Shown here piece after piece: positions 1 to 9,769 of a DNA stretch of 64,000 nucleotides. The stretch is taken from contig JAJXWO010000002.1 in assembly GCA_021781535.1 (NCBI GenBank), positions 62,001 to 126,000 of the forward strand, read 5' to 3'. The notes beneath the pieces are model-generated. The model saw only the letters and a program-made list of their open reading frames with translations, did not search any database and was not told the origin of the DNA. The position numbers were made by a program, and so were the translations under genes. The first letter of the stretch is position 1, and every line of letters starts with the position of its first letter. Source of the DNA: Deltaproteobacteria bacterium. GTDB lineage: Bacteria; Desulfobacterota; Desulfuromonadia; Geobacterales; Pseudopelobacteraceae.

Positions 1-819
1 TTCGGGTGCCACCTTGAACGTGTCGTAGAAGCTGTGGTTGGCGGTGAGAATTTTCAGGTCGGCATCCAGCACCACCAGGGGTTTGCGCACGGTTTCCACG
101 ATGTTCTCGGCATATTCCCGGGCCTCCTGGATTTCCAAACCCAACTGTCTGGCAACAGTGCCATCTGTGATCGAGGAAAGGATAAGACCTTCCCTGTTTT
201 CAATATCGCACACCGCGACGCTCTGGAATTGGCCACAGATAATGGCGCCATCTGTGGCTGTAAGTATGATCTCACATTTCTGAATCCCCTCATGCTCCGC
301 CACGGCTGCGAGGTGATCGGAAAAAACAGACCTCCCGTCGGGATCGGCAATAAAAGCGCGGAACGGTTTATTCAGCAATAGCCGTCTGTCTGTGCCCAGC
401 AGTAGCGCGCCGGTAAGATTAACCTTCAGTATCACGCCGGCCGCATCAAACGTAAAATAGCCCACGGGGGCGAAGTCATAGAGTTCGGAATACGTATTTC
501 TCGACAGCTCAAGCTCCTCCTGAATCCGCACCAGCTCTTCGTTCTGCATCTCCAGCTCGACCTGCTGGTTCTCAAGTTCCTCCTGGGCCCGGCGCAGCTC
601 TGTGTTTTGTACCTCCATCTCAATCTGGTAGACCTCAAGTTCATGGACGAGTCTCTGCGTCACTTCCTTGGTTCGGGGTTGAGACGATTCTGCCGATTTT
701 GACTGTAATAGTTCTTCCGCCTGGTGGCGTAATTGAGTGGCTGATTTTAGCAGGGTTGTCTCGGTGCCGATTTTCATGCAGAACTCTTCTCTTGTAGCGG
801 ATTTGGTGAAAAAACCCAT
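1..819 (-). CDS. PAS-domain sensor protein/histidine kinase, N-terminal part (runs off left edge)
   Basis: Open minus-strand frame from ATG at 819 (MGFFTKSATREEFCMKIGTETTLLKSATQLRHQAEELL...ELYDFAPVGYFTFDAAGVILKVNLTGALLLG...) with coiled coil then PAS-like segments; not in ORF track because truncated by window edge. Confidence 0.75.
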   Translation of the reverse strand, partial: MGFFTKSATREEFCMKIGTETTLLKSATQLRHQAEELLQSKSAESSQPRTKEVTQRLVHELEVYQIEMEVQNTELRRAQEELENQQVELEMQNEELVRIQEELELSRNTYSELYDFAPVGYFTFDAAGVILKVNLTGALLLGTDRRLLLNKPFRAFIADPDGRSVFSDHLAAVAEHEGIQKCEIILTATDGAIICGQFQSVAVCDIENREGLILSSITDGTVARQLGLEIQEAREYAENIVETVRKPLVVLDADLKILTANHSFYDTFKVAPE

Positions 820-840
820 CAGCACTCCTGTGCCGATGGG

Positions 841-3477
841 TTACTGTTTCATGTCAAGCAGGCCTTTCAGTCTCGATATTTCGTCGTGCAGTTCCGTGTC
901 TGATTTTTTGAATGCGGTGATGTCGGCAAACGTAATGACAACGCCACCGATGACGTCCTCAATCGTGCGGTACGGCATGATGCGCACCGAATACCAGTGG
1001 CCATTGGTGGCAGCGATCTGCTTTTCCGAAAAGACCAGTGTCCGCACAACCTCCTGTGCAACTTCAGCCAAATCCGGATACAGCAGGTCGGTCACGATTT
1101 CGGAAAGCGGCCGTCCCACATCACCCTGGCGCAACTTGAACAGTTTGTCCGCCCCGCTGGTGAAACGCCGGATATGGAGATCGTTGTCGAGGAACACGGT
1201 GACGATTTCCGTGCTGTTGAGCAGGTTCCTCATGTCGTTGTTCGCCCGTGACAGTTCGTCCATTTTGGACTGCTGCTCGGCATTCACCGTCTGCAACTCT
1301 TCGTTGAGAGACTGCATCTCTTCACGGGAGGTGGTCAGCTCCTCGTTGGTGGACTGCAGTTCTTCGTTGGTGGACTGCAGTTCTTCATTCGTGGATTTGA
1401 GCTCTTCCTGCGAAGATTGCATCTCCTCGCGGGTCGTTTGGAGTTCTTCGCGATTTTGCCGGAGTTCCTGCTCCAGTTCAAGACACTTGGTGTTGCCGGA
1501 TAACGGGTTTTTGGTGCGCCCCTTAAGCTCCTGTTCCGGAGGAGCTGCGACATCGGTAAAGACGATCAATACCATTCCCCGCATTGTTTCCGGCTCGTCA
1601 ATCGGTTTGAGCGTTATATTAACCATCTGGGTCCCACCGTTGATGCCGATCTTGAGGCCTTTGACGGTGACGGTCTCTTTGTGCCGGATCGCCTTCTGGA
1701 AGGCACTTCCCAGGTCGAAACGGAGTTCTTCACGGGCCATGGAGAAAATACTCCAGTTGGCCTTTCCGGCCGCCGGTTCAAGATATTTGCCGGTTCGCCC
1801 GTTGATGTAGAGGATATCTCCCCTGTCGTTGACCAGCACGGCCGGCGGGGAGAAGTGCAGCAGCAGCTGGTCGGCGAGCGACTGGAGATTGATTTCAGGT
1901 TTCATCATCAGTAATTCCTTGGCGCCTCCCGACATGGCGGGGATAAACGTGGGGGGAAATGCTATCGGTTCATGCGGAGTCAAGGTTTCGCGCCGCCGGA
2001 ACAGCCTCGACTTTACGTTGAGCGGCGCGTAGAGAGAGGTGAAGGAGCCGACCGCCTCTGCGCTTCCGAGAAACAGGATACCGCCGGGGCTCAGGCTGTA
2101 ATGGAACAGCGGCATCAGCTTTTTCTGCAGCTCCGGAGTCAGATAGATCAGGAGGTTGCGGCAGAGGAGAATATCCAGCTTGGTGAACGGGGGATCCATG
2201 ATGACGTTCTGCGTGGCGAAGGTAACCATTTCCCGGATTTCTTTGCCGACCCGGTAGTGGTCATCTTCCTTGATAAAGAACCGCCGCAGCCGCTCGGGGG
2301 ACACGTCCGCGGCGATGTTGGCCGGATAGACGCCCAGGCGGGCCCTGACTATTGCATCCCCGTCCAGGTCAGTAGCAAAAATCTGCAGCGAAAAACTTTC
2401 TTTGGGGCGTATCTGTTCCAGCGTCTCCTTGAAGGCGATAGCCAGTGAATACGCCTCTTCGCCGGTTGAGCAGCCGGCCGACCAGGCCCGCAGAATCCCG
2501 CCGCCCGGCCGTTTTTCCAGTAGCGCCGGAACGGCCTCTTTTTGCAAGTGCTCCCACGCCTCCGGGTCGCGGAAAAAACTGGTCACCCCGATGAGAAGTT
2601 CCTTGAAGAGGAGTTCAACCTCTTGGGGGTTCTCCTGAAGATAGCGGACATAGGAGACGATCCTGTCGATCTGGTGGATGCTCATGCGCCGTTCGATCCG
2701 GCGATATATGGTATTTTTCTTGTACAGCGAGAAGTCCTGGCCGGTTCGGGCCCGCAGCAGGATCAGTACCTTTTCCAGGGCGCTTTGGTCTTTCTCTTCC
2801 AGGGCCAGGTCGGTTGCGGAGATGCTGCGTGCGTGGCGGAGAAAACCGATGATTTTTTCGGGGAGCTGTTCCGCCGGGGCTGTGAGGTCGACCAGTCCCG
2901 TATCGATGGCGCTCCTCGGCATGCTGTCGAACTTGGCCGATGCAGGCTCCTGTGCCAGTACCACTCCCGCTTTTTCCTTGATGGCCTTGAGACCTAACGT
3001 GCCGTCCGAGCCCATGCCGGAGAGGATGACGCCGATGCTGAACTCTTTGCGATCCTCGGCCAGTGAGCGCAGGAAAAAATCGATCGGCAAGCGCAGGCCA
3101 CGGGGGGCCACAGGATCGAACAGGTGCAGCACGCCGTGCAAAATGGACATGTCCCTGTTGGGCGGAATCACATAGACGCAGTCCGGTTTGACCTTCATCC
3201 GGTCCTTGACCTGGAAAACCATCATCCCGGTGACGCGCTGAAGGAGTTCGGGCATGATCCCCTTGTGGTTCGGGTCCAGATGCTGGATGATGACAAAGGC
3301 GAGCCCGCACTTTTCGGGCACATGCCGCAGGAACTGCTCCAGAGCTTCCAAACCGCCGGCGGAGGCGCCGATGCCGACAATGGGGAAGGGGGGGGCTGTT
3401 TGCAGCAGAGTGGTCTTGTTCTGCACCACTTTTGCAGTAACGGGAGCGTCATTCGCCGGTATAATTTGCTTTTTCAT
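841..3477 (-). CDS. CheB/CheR fusion (methylesterase-methyltransferase) with coiled coil and C-terminal PAS
   Basis: 878 aa: 'PIVGIGASAGGLEALEQFL' CheB motif, 'GVILSGMGSDG', CheR 'FFRDPEAWEHL...WSAGCSTGEEAYSLAI...LLCRNLLIYL', Glu-rich heptads, PAS. Confidence 0.93.
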   Translation of the reverse strand: MKKQIIPANDAPVTAKVVQNKTTLLQTAPPFPIVGIGASAGGLEALEQFLRHVPEKCGLAFVIIQHLDPNHKGIMPELLQRVTGMMVFQVKDRMKVKPDCVYVIPPNRDMSILHGVLHLFDPVAPRGLRLPIDFFLRSLAEDRKEFSIGVILSGMGSDGTLGLKAIKEKAGVVLAQEPASAKFDSMPRSAIDTGLVDLTAPAEQLPEKIIGFLRHARSISATDLALEEKDQSALEKVLILLRARTGQDFSLYKKNTIYRRIERRMSIHQIDRIVSYVRYLQENPQEVELLFKELLIGVTSFFRDPEAWEHLQKEAVPALLEKRPGGGILRAWSAGCSTGEEAYSLAIAFKETLEQIRPKESFSLQIFATDLDGDAIVRARLGVYPANIAADVSPERLRRFFIKEDDHYRVGKEIREMVTFATQNVIMDPPFTKLDILLCRNLLIYLTPELQKKLMPLFHYSLSPGGILFLGSAEAVGSFTSLYAPLNVKSRLFRRRETLTPHEPIAFPPTFIPAMSGGAKELLMMKPEINLQSLADQLLLHFSPPAVLVNDRGDILYINGRTGKYLEPAAGKANWSIFSMAREELRFDLGSAFQKAIRHKETVTVKGLKIGINGGTQMVNITLKPIDEPETMRGMVLIVFTDVAAPPEQELKGRTKNPLSGNTKCLELEQELRQNREELQTTREEMQSSQEELKSTNEELQSTNEELQSTNEELTTSREEMQSLNEELQTVNAEQQSKMDELSRANNDMRNLLNSTEIVTVFLDNDLHIRRFTSGADKLFKLRQGDVGRPLSEIVTDLLYPDLAEVAQEVVRTLVFSEKQIAATNGHWYSVRIMPYRTIEDVIGGVVITFADITAFKKSDTELHDEISRLKGLLDMKQ

Positions 3478-4072
3478 GATTGTTAATCATATCAGCATTT
3501 AGCATGAATGTACTAACGGTATTCCTGGCAACCCGTCAAAAGTAACAGGCGGCCAGATTTGGTGGGTGTTACAGCTCTCCGAAAGTATGCCGGAATGGCA
3601 CCGTGTTGCATAATAAAAACAGACGCATAGCAGATTCATACCCATCAAAGCGCCCCTCAATATGTGGAGGTTCTGTCATATGCTGAGGTTGTAAAAGCCA
3701 TTTCTTATAATCCTGCGATCGCTTCAGCCAACTCAACATGCTGTTATTGAAAGTTTAATTCAATTTTATGACGCTGGTCCCGCTGTTGGCGGGCTATTTG
3801 CCTAACAAGTCCCATGATCCTGGTCATCCCGCCCCAAAGCTCGTCGTATCACTTTCGGGAGGTGGATAGAGCGTAACGACACACTGGTGGTGTTTTATAA
3901 CGGCATAAAAGGAGGGAAGTGTATGCGCGGCAGATGCCAGGTAATCGGTAATTATGAAGATACGTATTCGTAAGGCAAGAGGAAAACAGATTCTATTAGA
4001 GAAGTGGCAGGCATTTTGTTTGTCATAAATTTAGCTGGAGAGATTTGAACAGTCCCTAAGGAGGGGACAACT

Positions 4073-5806
4073 ATGAACAAAAAGTGCACAGCATATTCAA
4101 AGATGTGGTTTCTTGCCTTACTCCTCATCACTTTCGTGGCCGGGTGTGCAAGCAATGCACAAGAAATTCCGGTGATTCCGGACACCGTTGCACCGACAGT
4201 CAGTTTCACCGCCCCGGCCAATGGAGCGGTGGCAGTGGCAACCAACAGGAAGGTCTCTGTCGCTTTTAGTGAGGCAATGAACCCCTCGACAATCACAAAA
4301 GACACCTTCCTTGTAACAGACTCTAGCGGAGTCAGCGTGCCAGGAACGGTTTCCCCCTTCGGCACAACGGCGGTATTTACCCCTTCAAGTAATCTTGCGG
4401 TCAACACCCTCTATACGGTTACGGTTTCAAACGGGGTTGAAGACCTGGCAGGAAATACGATGCTTACGGACTATGTCTTCACCTTTACAACAGCGGCAGT
4501 CACAGACAGTACAAGGCCGACGGTAATTGACACTGTTAACGCCGACAACGCTGTCAATGTCGCTACCAACACCAAGGTCGGAGCAACGTTCAGCGAAGTA
4601 ATGGATCCCCTGACAATCACATCGACTACGTTTAAACTTACTCAGGGCGTTAACAATGTTGCAGGTGTTGTAACCTATTCCGGTACTAATGCAGTTTTTA
4701 CTCCATCAAACACACTTGCCGCTGGAACTAAGTATACTGCGACAATAACCACGGGTGCCAAAGATCTGGCCGGCAATGCACTGTTAAGCAACTACGTTTG
4801 GAGCTGGACCACCGCTGCAGCCGCAGACACCACAAGGCCCACCGTGAACCTGGTAAATCCTGCTAACCAGGCTACAAATGTTGTGATAAGCAGCGCTGTC
4901 AACGCAACGTTCAGTGAGGCGATGGATCCTTTAACAATCAGCACAGAAACTTTTACGTTGAAAAATGGCGTAAGTCCGGTTGCTGGAACGGTTGAATATG
5001 TTGCACTGTCCAAGATTGCGACCTTTAAACCAACAACAAATCTTGCAACCGGCACATTATATACTGCCACAATTACAACTGTTGCTTCGGATCTGGCTGG
5101 CAATACACTGGCAGTTGATTATGTGTGGAGCTTTACTACAGATAACGTTGTTGTGCCGCCACCAGTCGCATTGATTAACCTCGGTTCAGTTTCCAGCTTT
5201 GGGATTATGGCAACCTCAGCGATCACGAATACCGGTGCCGCCACCATGGTAAACGGGGACGTTTCGCTTGATCCAGGCACTTCCAACGGTCTGCTGCCGG
5301 TACAGGTGAACGGTACGATACACATTAATGACACCGTGTCTGCACAGGCACGAATCGATCTGCTGGCTGCCTATAATTCAGCTAAAGCGCTGGCTCCAGG
5401 TGTAACAGTTCCTGCTGGTATGGATCTTGGAGCATTTCCTAACGGAGGTCTTCCTGGAGTCCTTCCCCCCGGCACCTATACTTCCGGCAGTACAATGTTG
5501 GTTTCGACACCTCTGACTCTTGACGGAAAGGGCAATCCAAATGCCAGTTGGGTCTTTCAGATAGGTTCATCACTAACTACGACAAATAGTGTTTCACTGA
5601 CTAACGGTGCTCAGGCAAAGAACGTGTACTGGGTTCCAACTGCAAGTGCGACTGTTGGAGTCGGAACAATTTTTAACGGAAACATCATAGCAGGTGTAAG
5701 TGCAACTGGTCAGACCGGAGCCGTGATTAACGGTAGAATTTTGGCCGGTGCAACCAGTCCTGGTACGATTGCTTTGGACACAAATACAGTTAACGTGCCC
5801 CAGTAA
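4073..5806 (+). CDS. Lipoprotein with three SbsA-type Ig-like (Big_5) repeats and C-terminal DUF3494 (ice-binding-like) domain
   Basis: Lipobox FVAGC; three repeats 'PTV..T.P.ngavaVatn.kVsatFSEaMdp.Titt.TFtl'; C-term 'LGSVSSFGIMATSAITNTGAATMVNGDVSLDPGT...WVFQIGSSLTT...AKNVYWVPTASATVGVGTIFNGNIIA...INGRILA' typical of DUF3494. Confidence 0.85.
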   Translation: MNKKCTAYSKMWFLALLLITFVAGCASNAQEIPVIPDTVAPTVSFTAPANGAVAVATNRKVSVAFSEAMNPSTITKDTFLVTDSSGVSVPGTVSPFGTTAVFTPSSNLAVNTLYTVTVSNGVEDLAGNTMLTDYVFTFTTAAVTDSTRPTVIDTVNADNAVNVATNTKVGATFSEVMDPLTITSTTFKLTQGVNNVAGVVTYSGTNAVFTPSNTLAAGTKYTATITTGAKDLAGNALLSNYVWSWTTAAAADTTRPTVNLVNPANQATNVVISSAVNATFSEAMDPLTISTETFTLKNGVSPVAGTVEYVALSKIATFKPTTNLATGTLYTATITTVASDLAGNTLAVDYVWSFTTDNVVVPPPVALINLGSVSSFGIMATSAITNTGAATMVNGDVSLDPGTSNGLLPVQVNGTIHINDTVSAQARIDLLAAYNSAKALAPGVTVPAGMDLGAFPNGGLPGVLPPGTYTSGSTMLVSTPLTLDGKGNPNASWVFQIGSSLTTTNSVSLTNGAQAKNVYWVPTASATVGVGTIFNGNIIAGVSATGQTGAVINGRILAGATSPGTIALDTNTVNVPQ

Positions 5807-5824
5807 TGCACATATAAAACGCAC

Positions 5825-5857
5825 GATATCCCCGCAGTACCATACTGCGGGGATATC
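5825..5857. terminator. 15-bp perfect inverted repeat with 3-nt loop between two CDSs (terminator or processing hairpin, no U-tract)
   Basis: GATATCCCCGCAGTA-CCA-TACTGCGGGGATATC. Confidence 0.5.
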
Positions 5858-5907
5858 CCCTGAAAAAACTTAACTGATTAAAACCTATATATAGAGGAGG
5901 CATTAAA

Positions 5908-7515
5908 ATGAAAAAAATATTGAAGGGTACATTGACAAGTTTACTGCTTGTCTCCCTCGCGACCCCCGGATTTGCCGAGAACCGGAAAGGGGCAGCCACT
6001 TTGTCGCCATTCGTCGGCGGCTATGTGCTGGACAAAGATCAGCACGAGGAGAGCCGCCCGATTTTCGGTCTGCGCGCCGGCTACAATTTTACCCAAAACA
6101 TCGGGGCGGAAGCCATGTTCGGTTACAGCCTTACCGAAACGAAGCTGGGGTACGGGTCCAAGGAGACCGACATGTATCGCTACGGGGTAGACCTGCTGTA
6201 CCATTTCATGCCGGACAGTAACCTCGTGCCGTTCATTGCCGTTGGCGGCGGCGGTACCAACTTCAATACACCGAATACTCCCAGTGCCAAGAGCCACTAC
6301 GCTGGCCTGGTCGATTATGGTGGCGGGGTCAAATATTCGGTTACTCCCGACATAGCCCTCCGGGGTGATGTGCGGCACGTAATTCTTGTACATGACCTGG
6401 GCGACAATAATTTTGAATACTCGGCCGGCCTGACCTTCCAGTTCGGTGGGGAGAGGAAAGCGGTAGCGGCATTAGTAGAACCCGCTGAGTCCGTAGGACC
6501 AGCCGATATCACTGCACCGACAGTCACTTTTACGTCCCCTGTTAATGGAGACACCGCAGTGCCTCTCAACCAGAAAGTCAACGTCGCCTTCAGCGAGAAA
6601 ATGAACACAGCAACGTTTACCGGATCGACTTTTACCTTGAAGCAGGGAACAACTCAAGTTTCAGGTAAACTGACATCCACTGACTCAACCGTAACTTTTA
6701 TCCCGGCACACGATTTAAAAAAAGGCAAGGATTATACCGCCACTGTTACAACAGGAACCAAGGATCTGGCAGGCAATGGCCTGGCAAACAACTACCAGTG
6801 GGGATTCACCACCGGTCTGGTGGCAGACACCACACCACCGACGGTGACGTTCACATCTCCTGTTAATGGTGCCCCGGCTGCTCCTGTCAGCCAGAATGTC
6901 AGCGCTGCCTTCAGTGAGCCGATGGATTCGGCAACGATCACCACAGCAACATTTACTCTAAAGCAGGGAAAAACGCCCGTTGCAGGCAGGGTGACATCCT
7001 CTGCTTCAAACGCAATTTTTACGCCGGCAAGAAATCTCGAAAAAGGCAAGGTTTATACCGCCACGGTTACCACCGGAGCCAGAGACCTGGCAGGCAATGC
7101 GCTGAAACACGCCTATGTGTGGAACTTTACAGCGTTTGCGGAGCCGAGGGTCATCGGGTGCCTGACTACGCTCGGTAATTCGCATTTTGAATTCAATAGT
7201 GTGGAGATTAGCCGGGATGGCAAGACAGTACTTGACAATAATGCCTTAATTCTGAAAAACGACCCCAAAATGATGATCCGTATTGCAGGGTATACTTCCG
7301 CTGCCGGTTCAGATGCGTATAACCAGAAGCTGAGTGAAAGAAGAGCGCAGGCGGTCAAGGATTACCTTGTTAAAAACGGCGGCATCGATGCAGACAGAAT
7401 CAGCACAATCGGCTACGGTGAGAAGAACCCCGCACAGCATGAAGCAAATTCTTCTGACAAATTGTCAGCGGCAGCTCTCGCCAACATGAGAGTGGTTGTC
7501 GAGATCGTCGAATAG
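5908..7515 (+). CDS. OmpA-family protein: N-terminal beta-barrel, two Big_5 Ig-like repeats, C-terminal OmpA peptidoglycan-binding domain
   Basis: Signal peptide; 'FVGGYVLDKDQHEESRPIFGLRAGYNFT' barrel; Ig-like repeats; 'IRIAGYTSAAGSDAYNQKLSERRAQAVKDYLVKNGGIDADRISTIGYGEKNP'. Confidence 0.88.
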   Translation: MKKILKGTLTSLLLVSLATPGFAENRKGAATLSPFVGGYVLDKDQHEESRPIFGLRAGYNFTQNIGAEAMFGYSLTETKLGYGSKETDMYRYGVDLLYHFMPDSNLVPFIAVGGGGTNFNTPNTPSAKSHYAGLVDYGGGVKYSVTPDIALRGDVRHVILVHDLGDNNFEYSAGLTFQFGGERKAVAALVEPAESVGPADITAPTVTFTSPVNGDTAVPLNQKVNVAFSEKMNTATFTGSTFTLKQGTTQVSGKLTSTDSTVTFIPAHDLKKGKDYTATVTTGTKDLAGNGLANNYQWGFTTGLVADTTPPTVTFTSPVNGAPAAPVSQNVSAAFSEPMDSATITTATFTLKQGKTPVAGRVTSSASNAIFTPARNLEKGKVYTATVTTGARDLAGNALKHAYVWNFTAFAEPRVIGCLTTLGNSHFEFNSVEISRDGKTVLDNNALILKNDPKMMIRIAGYTSAAGSDAYNQKLSERRAQAVKDYLVKNGGIDADRISTIGYGEKNPAQHEANSSDKLSAAALANMRVVVEIVE

Positions 7516-7611
7516 GACTACTGGCCGAACACGGTAACGATAGGCAGAAGGCGCACCGATGGCACTGCAGGTTTGGATGCGTGGGGAAGTGTGCCGCAGT
7601 AGGGAATAAGA

Positions 7612-7657
7612 CCAAGAAGCCCGCAGTCAGTAAAGTTTGTGGGCTTCTTGATTTTTA
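7612..7657 (+). terminator. Rho-independent terminator
   Basis: AAGAAGCCCGCA...TGTGGGCTTCTT followed by GATTTTT. Confidence 0.7.
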
Positions 7658-7948
7658 AAGATGTCCAGGCAAAGTCCGTTGATACAGGGTGTGAGTGAGT
7701 TAACGAAATAAAAAAAATGCGGAGAACTTGTAATTTACTCATAGCACGTTACAATTGTTGCAGGTTTGTTAATGTAAATGGCTAAATTGCCACGGAATGT
7801 ATTTTGATGAAATCTAAAAAGGAGGGGGGGATACATCCGAATAACTATCGAAAGCAAATTGACCTCAGGTAGATGGTCGCACCAATCAGGAGAAGTCATG
7901 CAGTTGTTGTAATTATTTTTATGCCACTATGGAAAAGGAGAAGGACAC

Positions 7949-9322
7949 ATGATTAAGAAAAAAATCGCACTGCTCGTCGCCACGTCGCTGCTGGTTATCG
8001 CCTCCGTTGCCTCTGCTGCCAACAAGGCAGGGACAGTCTCGGTTACGCCGGTTGTCGGTGGATACCTGTTCGACGGCAAACAGCATCTGGATGCAAATGT
8101 GATGTACGGGGCAAGAGTTGGCTACAATTTCACCGATGCACTCGGCATTGAAGCGCTCTTTGATTATTCGCATAACAATGAATCAACACTCGGTCCGAAG
8201 CCGGGTATTTCCATGTACCGTTATGGTGGAGAATTGCTGTACCATTTTATTCCCGACAGCAGATTAGTTCCTTATATTGCCGCTGGTTATGCCGCCGTGA
8301 ATTTTGACGGCAATAATGATGGCATCTCCGACAAGGGGTATAAAAGGACGCGTGGTGCCTTTGATTATGGTGTGGGCGCCAAATTGTTCCTGACCGAAAA
8401 CATTGCCTTGAGGGGGGATGTCCGCCATATTATTTACAAATATGACCGGACCTATAGTAATTTTGAATCTACCGTCGGGGTCTATTTTGCATTCGGCGGT
8501 GCCGAGGCGGCTGTTAAGCCGGTTGAGCCTGTCACTGAGCCCGTCGCCGAGCCTGCACCGGTCGCCAAGCCGGTTGAGCCTCCTATGGATTCTGACAATG
8601 ACGGCGTGATCGATACACTTGACAAGTGCCCGGGCACCCCTGCCGGTGTTGCCGTTGGTGCCGATGGTTGCCCCCTTGATACAGACGGTGACGGTGTTGC
8701 TGATTATCTCGACAAATGTCCCGGCACCCCGGCTGGTGTTGCCGTTGGAACGGATGGCTGCCCACTTGATTCCGACAATGACAGTGTCCCCGATTATCTC
8801 GATAAATGCCCCGGTACACCTGCCGGCGTGAAAGTTGACATAAATGGCTGCCCGCTTGACACCGATGGCGACGGCGTACCCGATTATCTCGATAAATGCC
8901 CCGGCACTCCCGCTGGTGAAAAGGTTAACACGGATGGCTGTCACAAGGTTGCGGCAGAAGCTGCGAAGAAATTCTGCAGCAAGCCGGTTGTGTTGAAAAT
9001 TAATTTTGACACCAACAAGGCTGTTGTTAAACCTCAGTACTATGACGAACTGAAAACCGTTGGCGATTTCCTCACCTATTTCCCTAAGGCCAAGGGCGAA
9101 ATATCGGGTTACACCGACAGCAGCGGTTCCAAGGCAATAAACAAGCCCCTTTCTCAGGATCGTGCTGACAGCGTCAAGATGTTCATCGTTGATACCTTCG
9201 GCATAGATGCCGCTCGTATTGACAGCAAAGGTTATGGCTCCGCAAAACCGGTGGCCAGCAACAAGACCAAGGCCGGCAGAGCTAAAAATCGTCGTATTGA
9301 GGCAAATTTCACCTGCGAGTAG
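7949..9322 (+). CDS. OmpA/OprF-like porin with thrombospondin type-3-like Ca-binding repeats
   Basis: Barrel domain, four 'DxDxDGVxDYLDKCPGTPAGVxVxxxGCPL' repeats, OmpA C-terminal domain. Confidence 0.9.
   Translation: MIKKKIALLVATSLLVIASVASAANKAGTVSVTPVVGGYLFDGKQHLDANVMYGARVGYNFTDALGIEALFDYSHNNESTLGPKPGISMYRYGGELLYHFIPDSRLVPYIAAGYAAVNFDGNNDGISDKGYKRTRGAFDYGVGAKLFLTENIALRGDVRHIIYKYDRTYSNFESTVGVYFAFGGAEAAVKPVEPVTEPVAEPAPVAKPVEPPMDSDNDGVIDTLDKCPGTPAGVAVGADGCPLDTDGDGVADYLDKCPGTPAGVAVGTDGCPLDSDNDSVPDYLDKCPGTPAGVKVDINGCPLDTDGDGVPDYLDKCPGTPAGEKVNTDGCHKVAAEAAKKFCSKPVVLKINFDTNKAVVKPQYYDELKTVGDFLTYFPKAKGEISGYTDSSGSKAINKPLSQDRADSVKMFIVDTFGIDAARIDSKGYGSAKPVASNKTKAGRAKNRRIEANFTCE
8587..8943 (+). repeat. 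Coding tandem repeats (4 x TSP3-like)
   Basis: Repeated DxDNDGVxDxLDKCPGTPAGV units. Confidence 0.85.
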
Positions 9323-9356
9323 TATAAAATATCATACGTAAAGCAGGCAGTCACAC

Positions 9357-9390
9357 CAACGCCCTTCCGGAATATTCCGGGAGGGCGTTG
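9357..9390 (+). terminator. Terminator-like hairpin after OmpA gene
   Basis: CAACGCCCT-TCCGGAATATTCCGGG-AGGGCGTTG. Confidence 0.6.
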
Positions 9391-9680
9391 TCGCGTGTAT
9401 GCTTTTCTTTGCTCTTTATGCCCGACGGTCTCGTGTTGATCGGCAAGCGTCTCACAACAAATACGCCATAAGTCGCAGAACATTCGTTTTCTTGTGAACC
9501 ACCATATCTGATGGTTGTGTTAAATGCGGCGGCAGTCCGTTACGGTTTCCTCTCGTGCATCTGTAGCTTGCGCTTCTTATTGCCCTTTATAATCAACATG
9601 TTATACCTACCGGAATATGCAGGCATGCCCTTGGCATGAATGATGTAATACTCCTACCGTATCCATGAACGGCAGGGCAT

Positions 9681-9696
9681 TGGCACAGACTGCGCA
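9681..9696 (+). promoter_or_regulatory. Possible sigma54-type promoter
   Basis: TGGCACAGACTGCGCA keeps GG-N10-GC spacing, upstream of 9770 gene; weak -12. Confidence 0.3.
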
Positions 9697-9769
9697 TTGG
9701 ATCAAAGTACCGTTATTAAACCGTAGGAAAATCTAAACGAAAAATCAACCAGACAAGGAGAATCAAACA

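Noticed and set aside
737-1810. 357-aa plus-strand ORF
   Set aside because: Antisense to the CheB/CheR fusion; arises from the coiled-coil repeat, Ser/Arg-rich shadow composition
3840-4072. Possible c-di-GMP (GEMM) riboswitch upstream of the DUF3494 gene
   Set aside because: Only a partial resemblance (GCCAGGTAATCGG near 3936); I could not find the GCAAAGC half or a consistent fold
8264-8944. 226-aa minus-strand repetitive ORF
   Set aside because: Antisense of the TSP3 repeats in the OmpA gene
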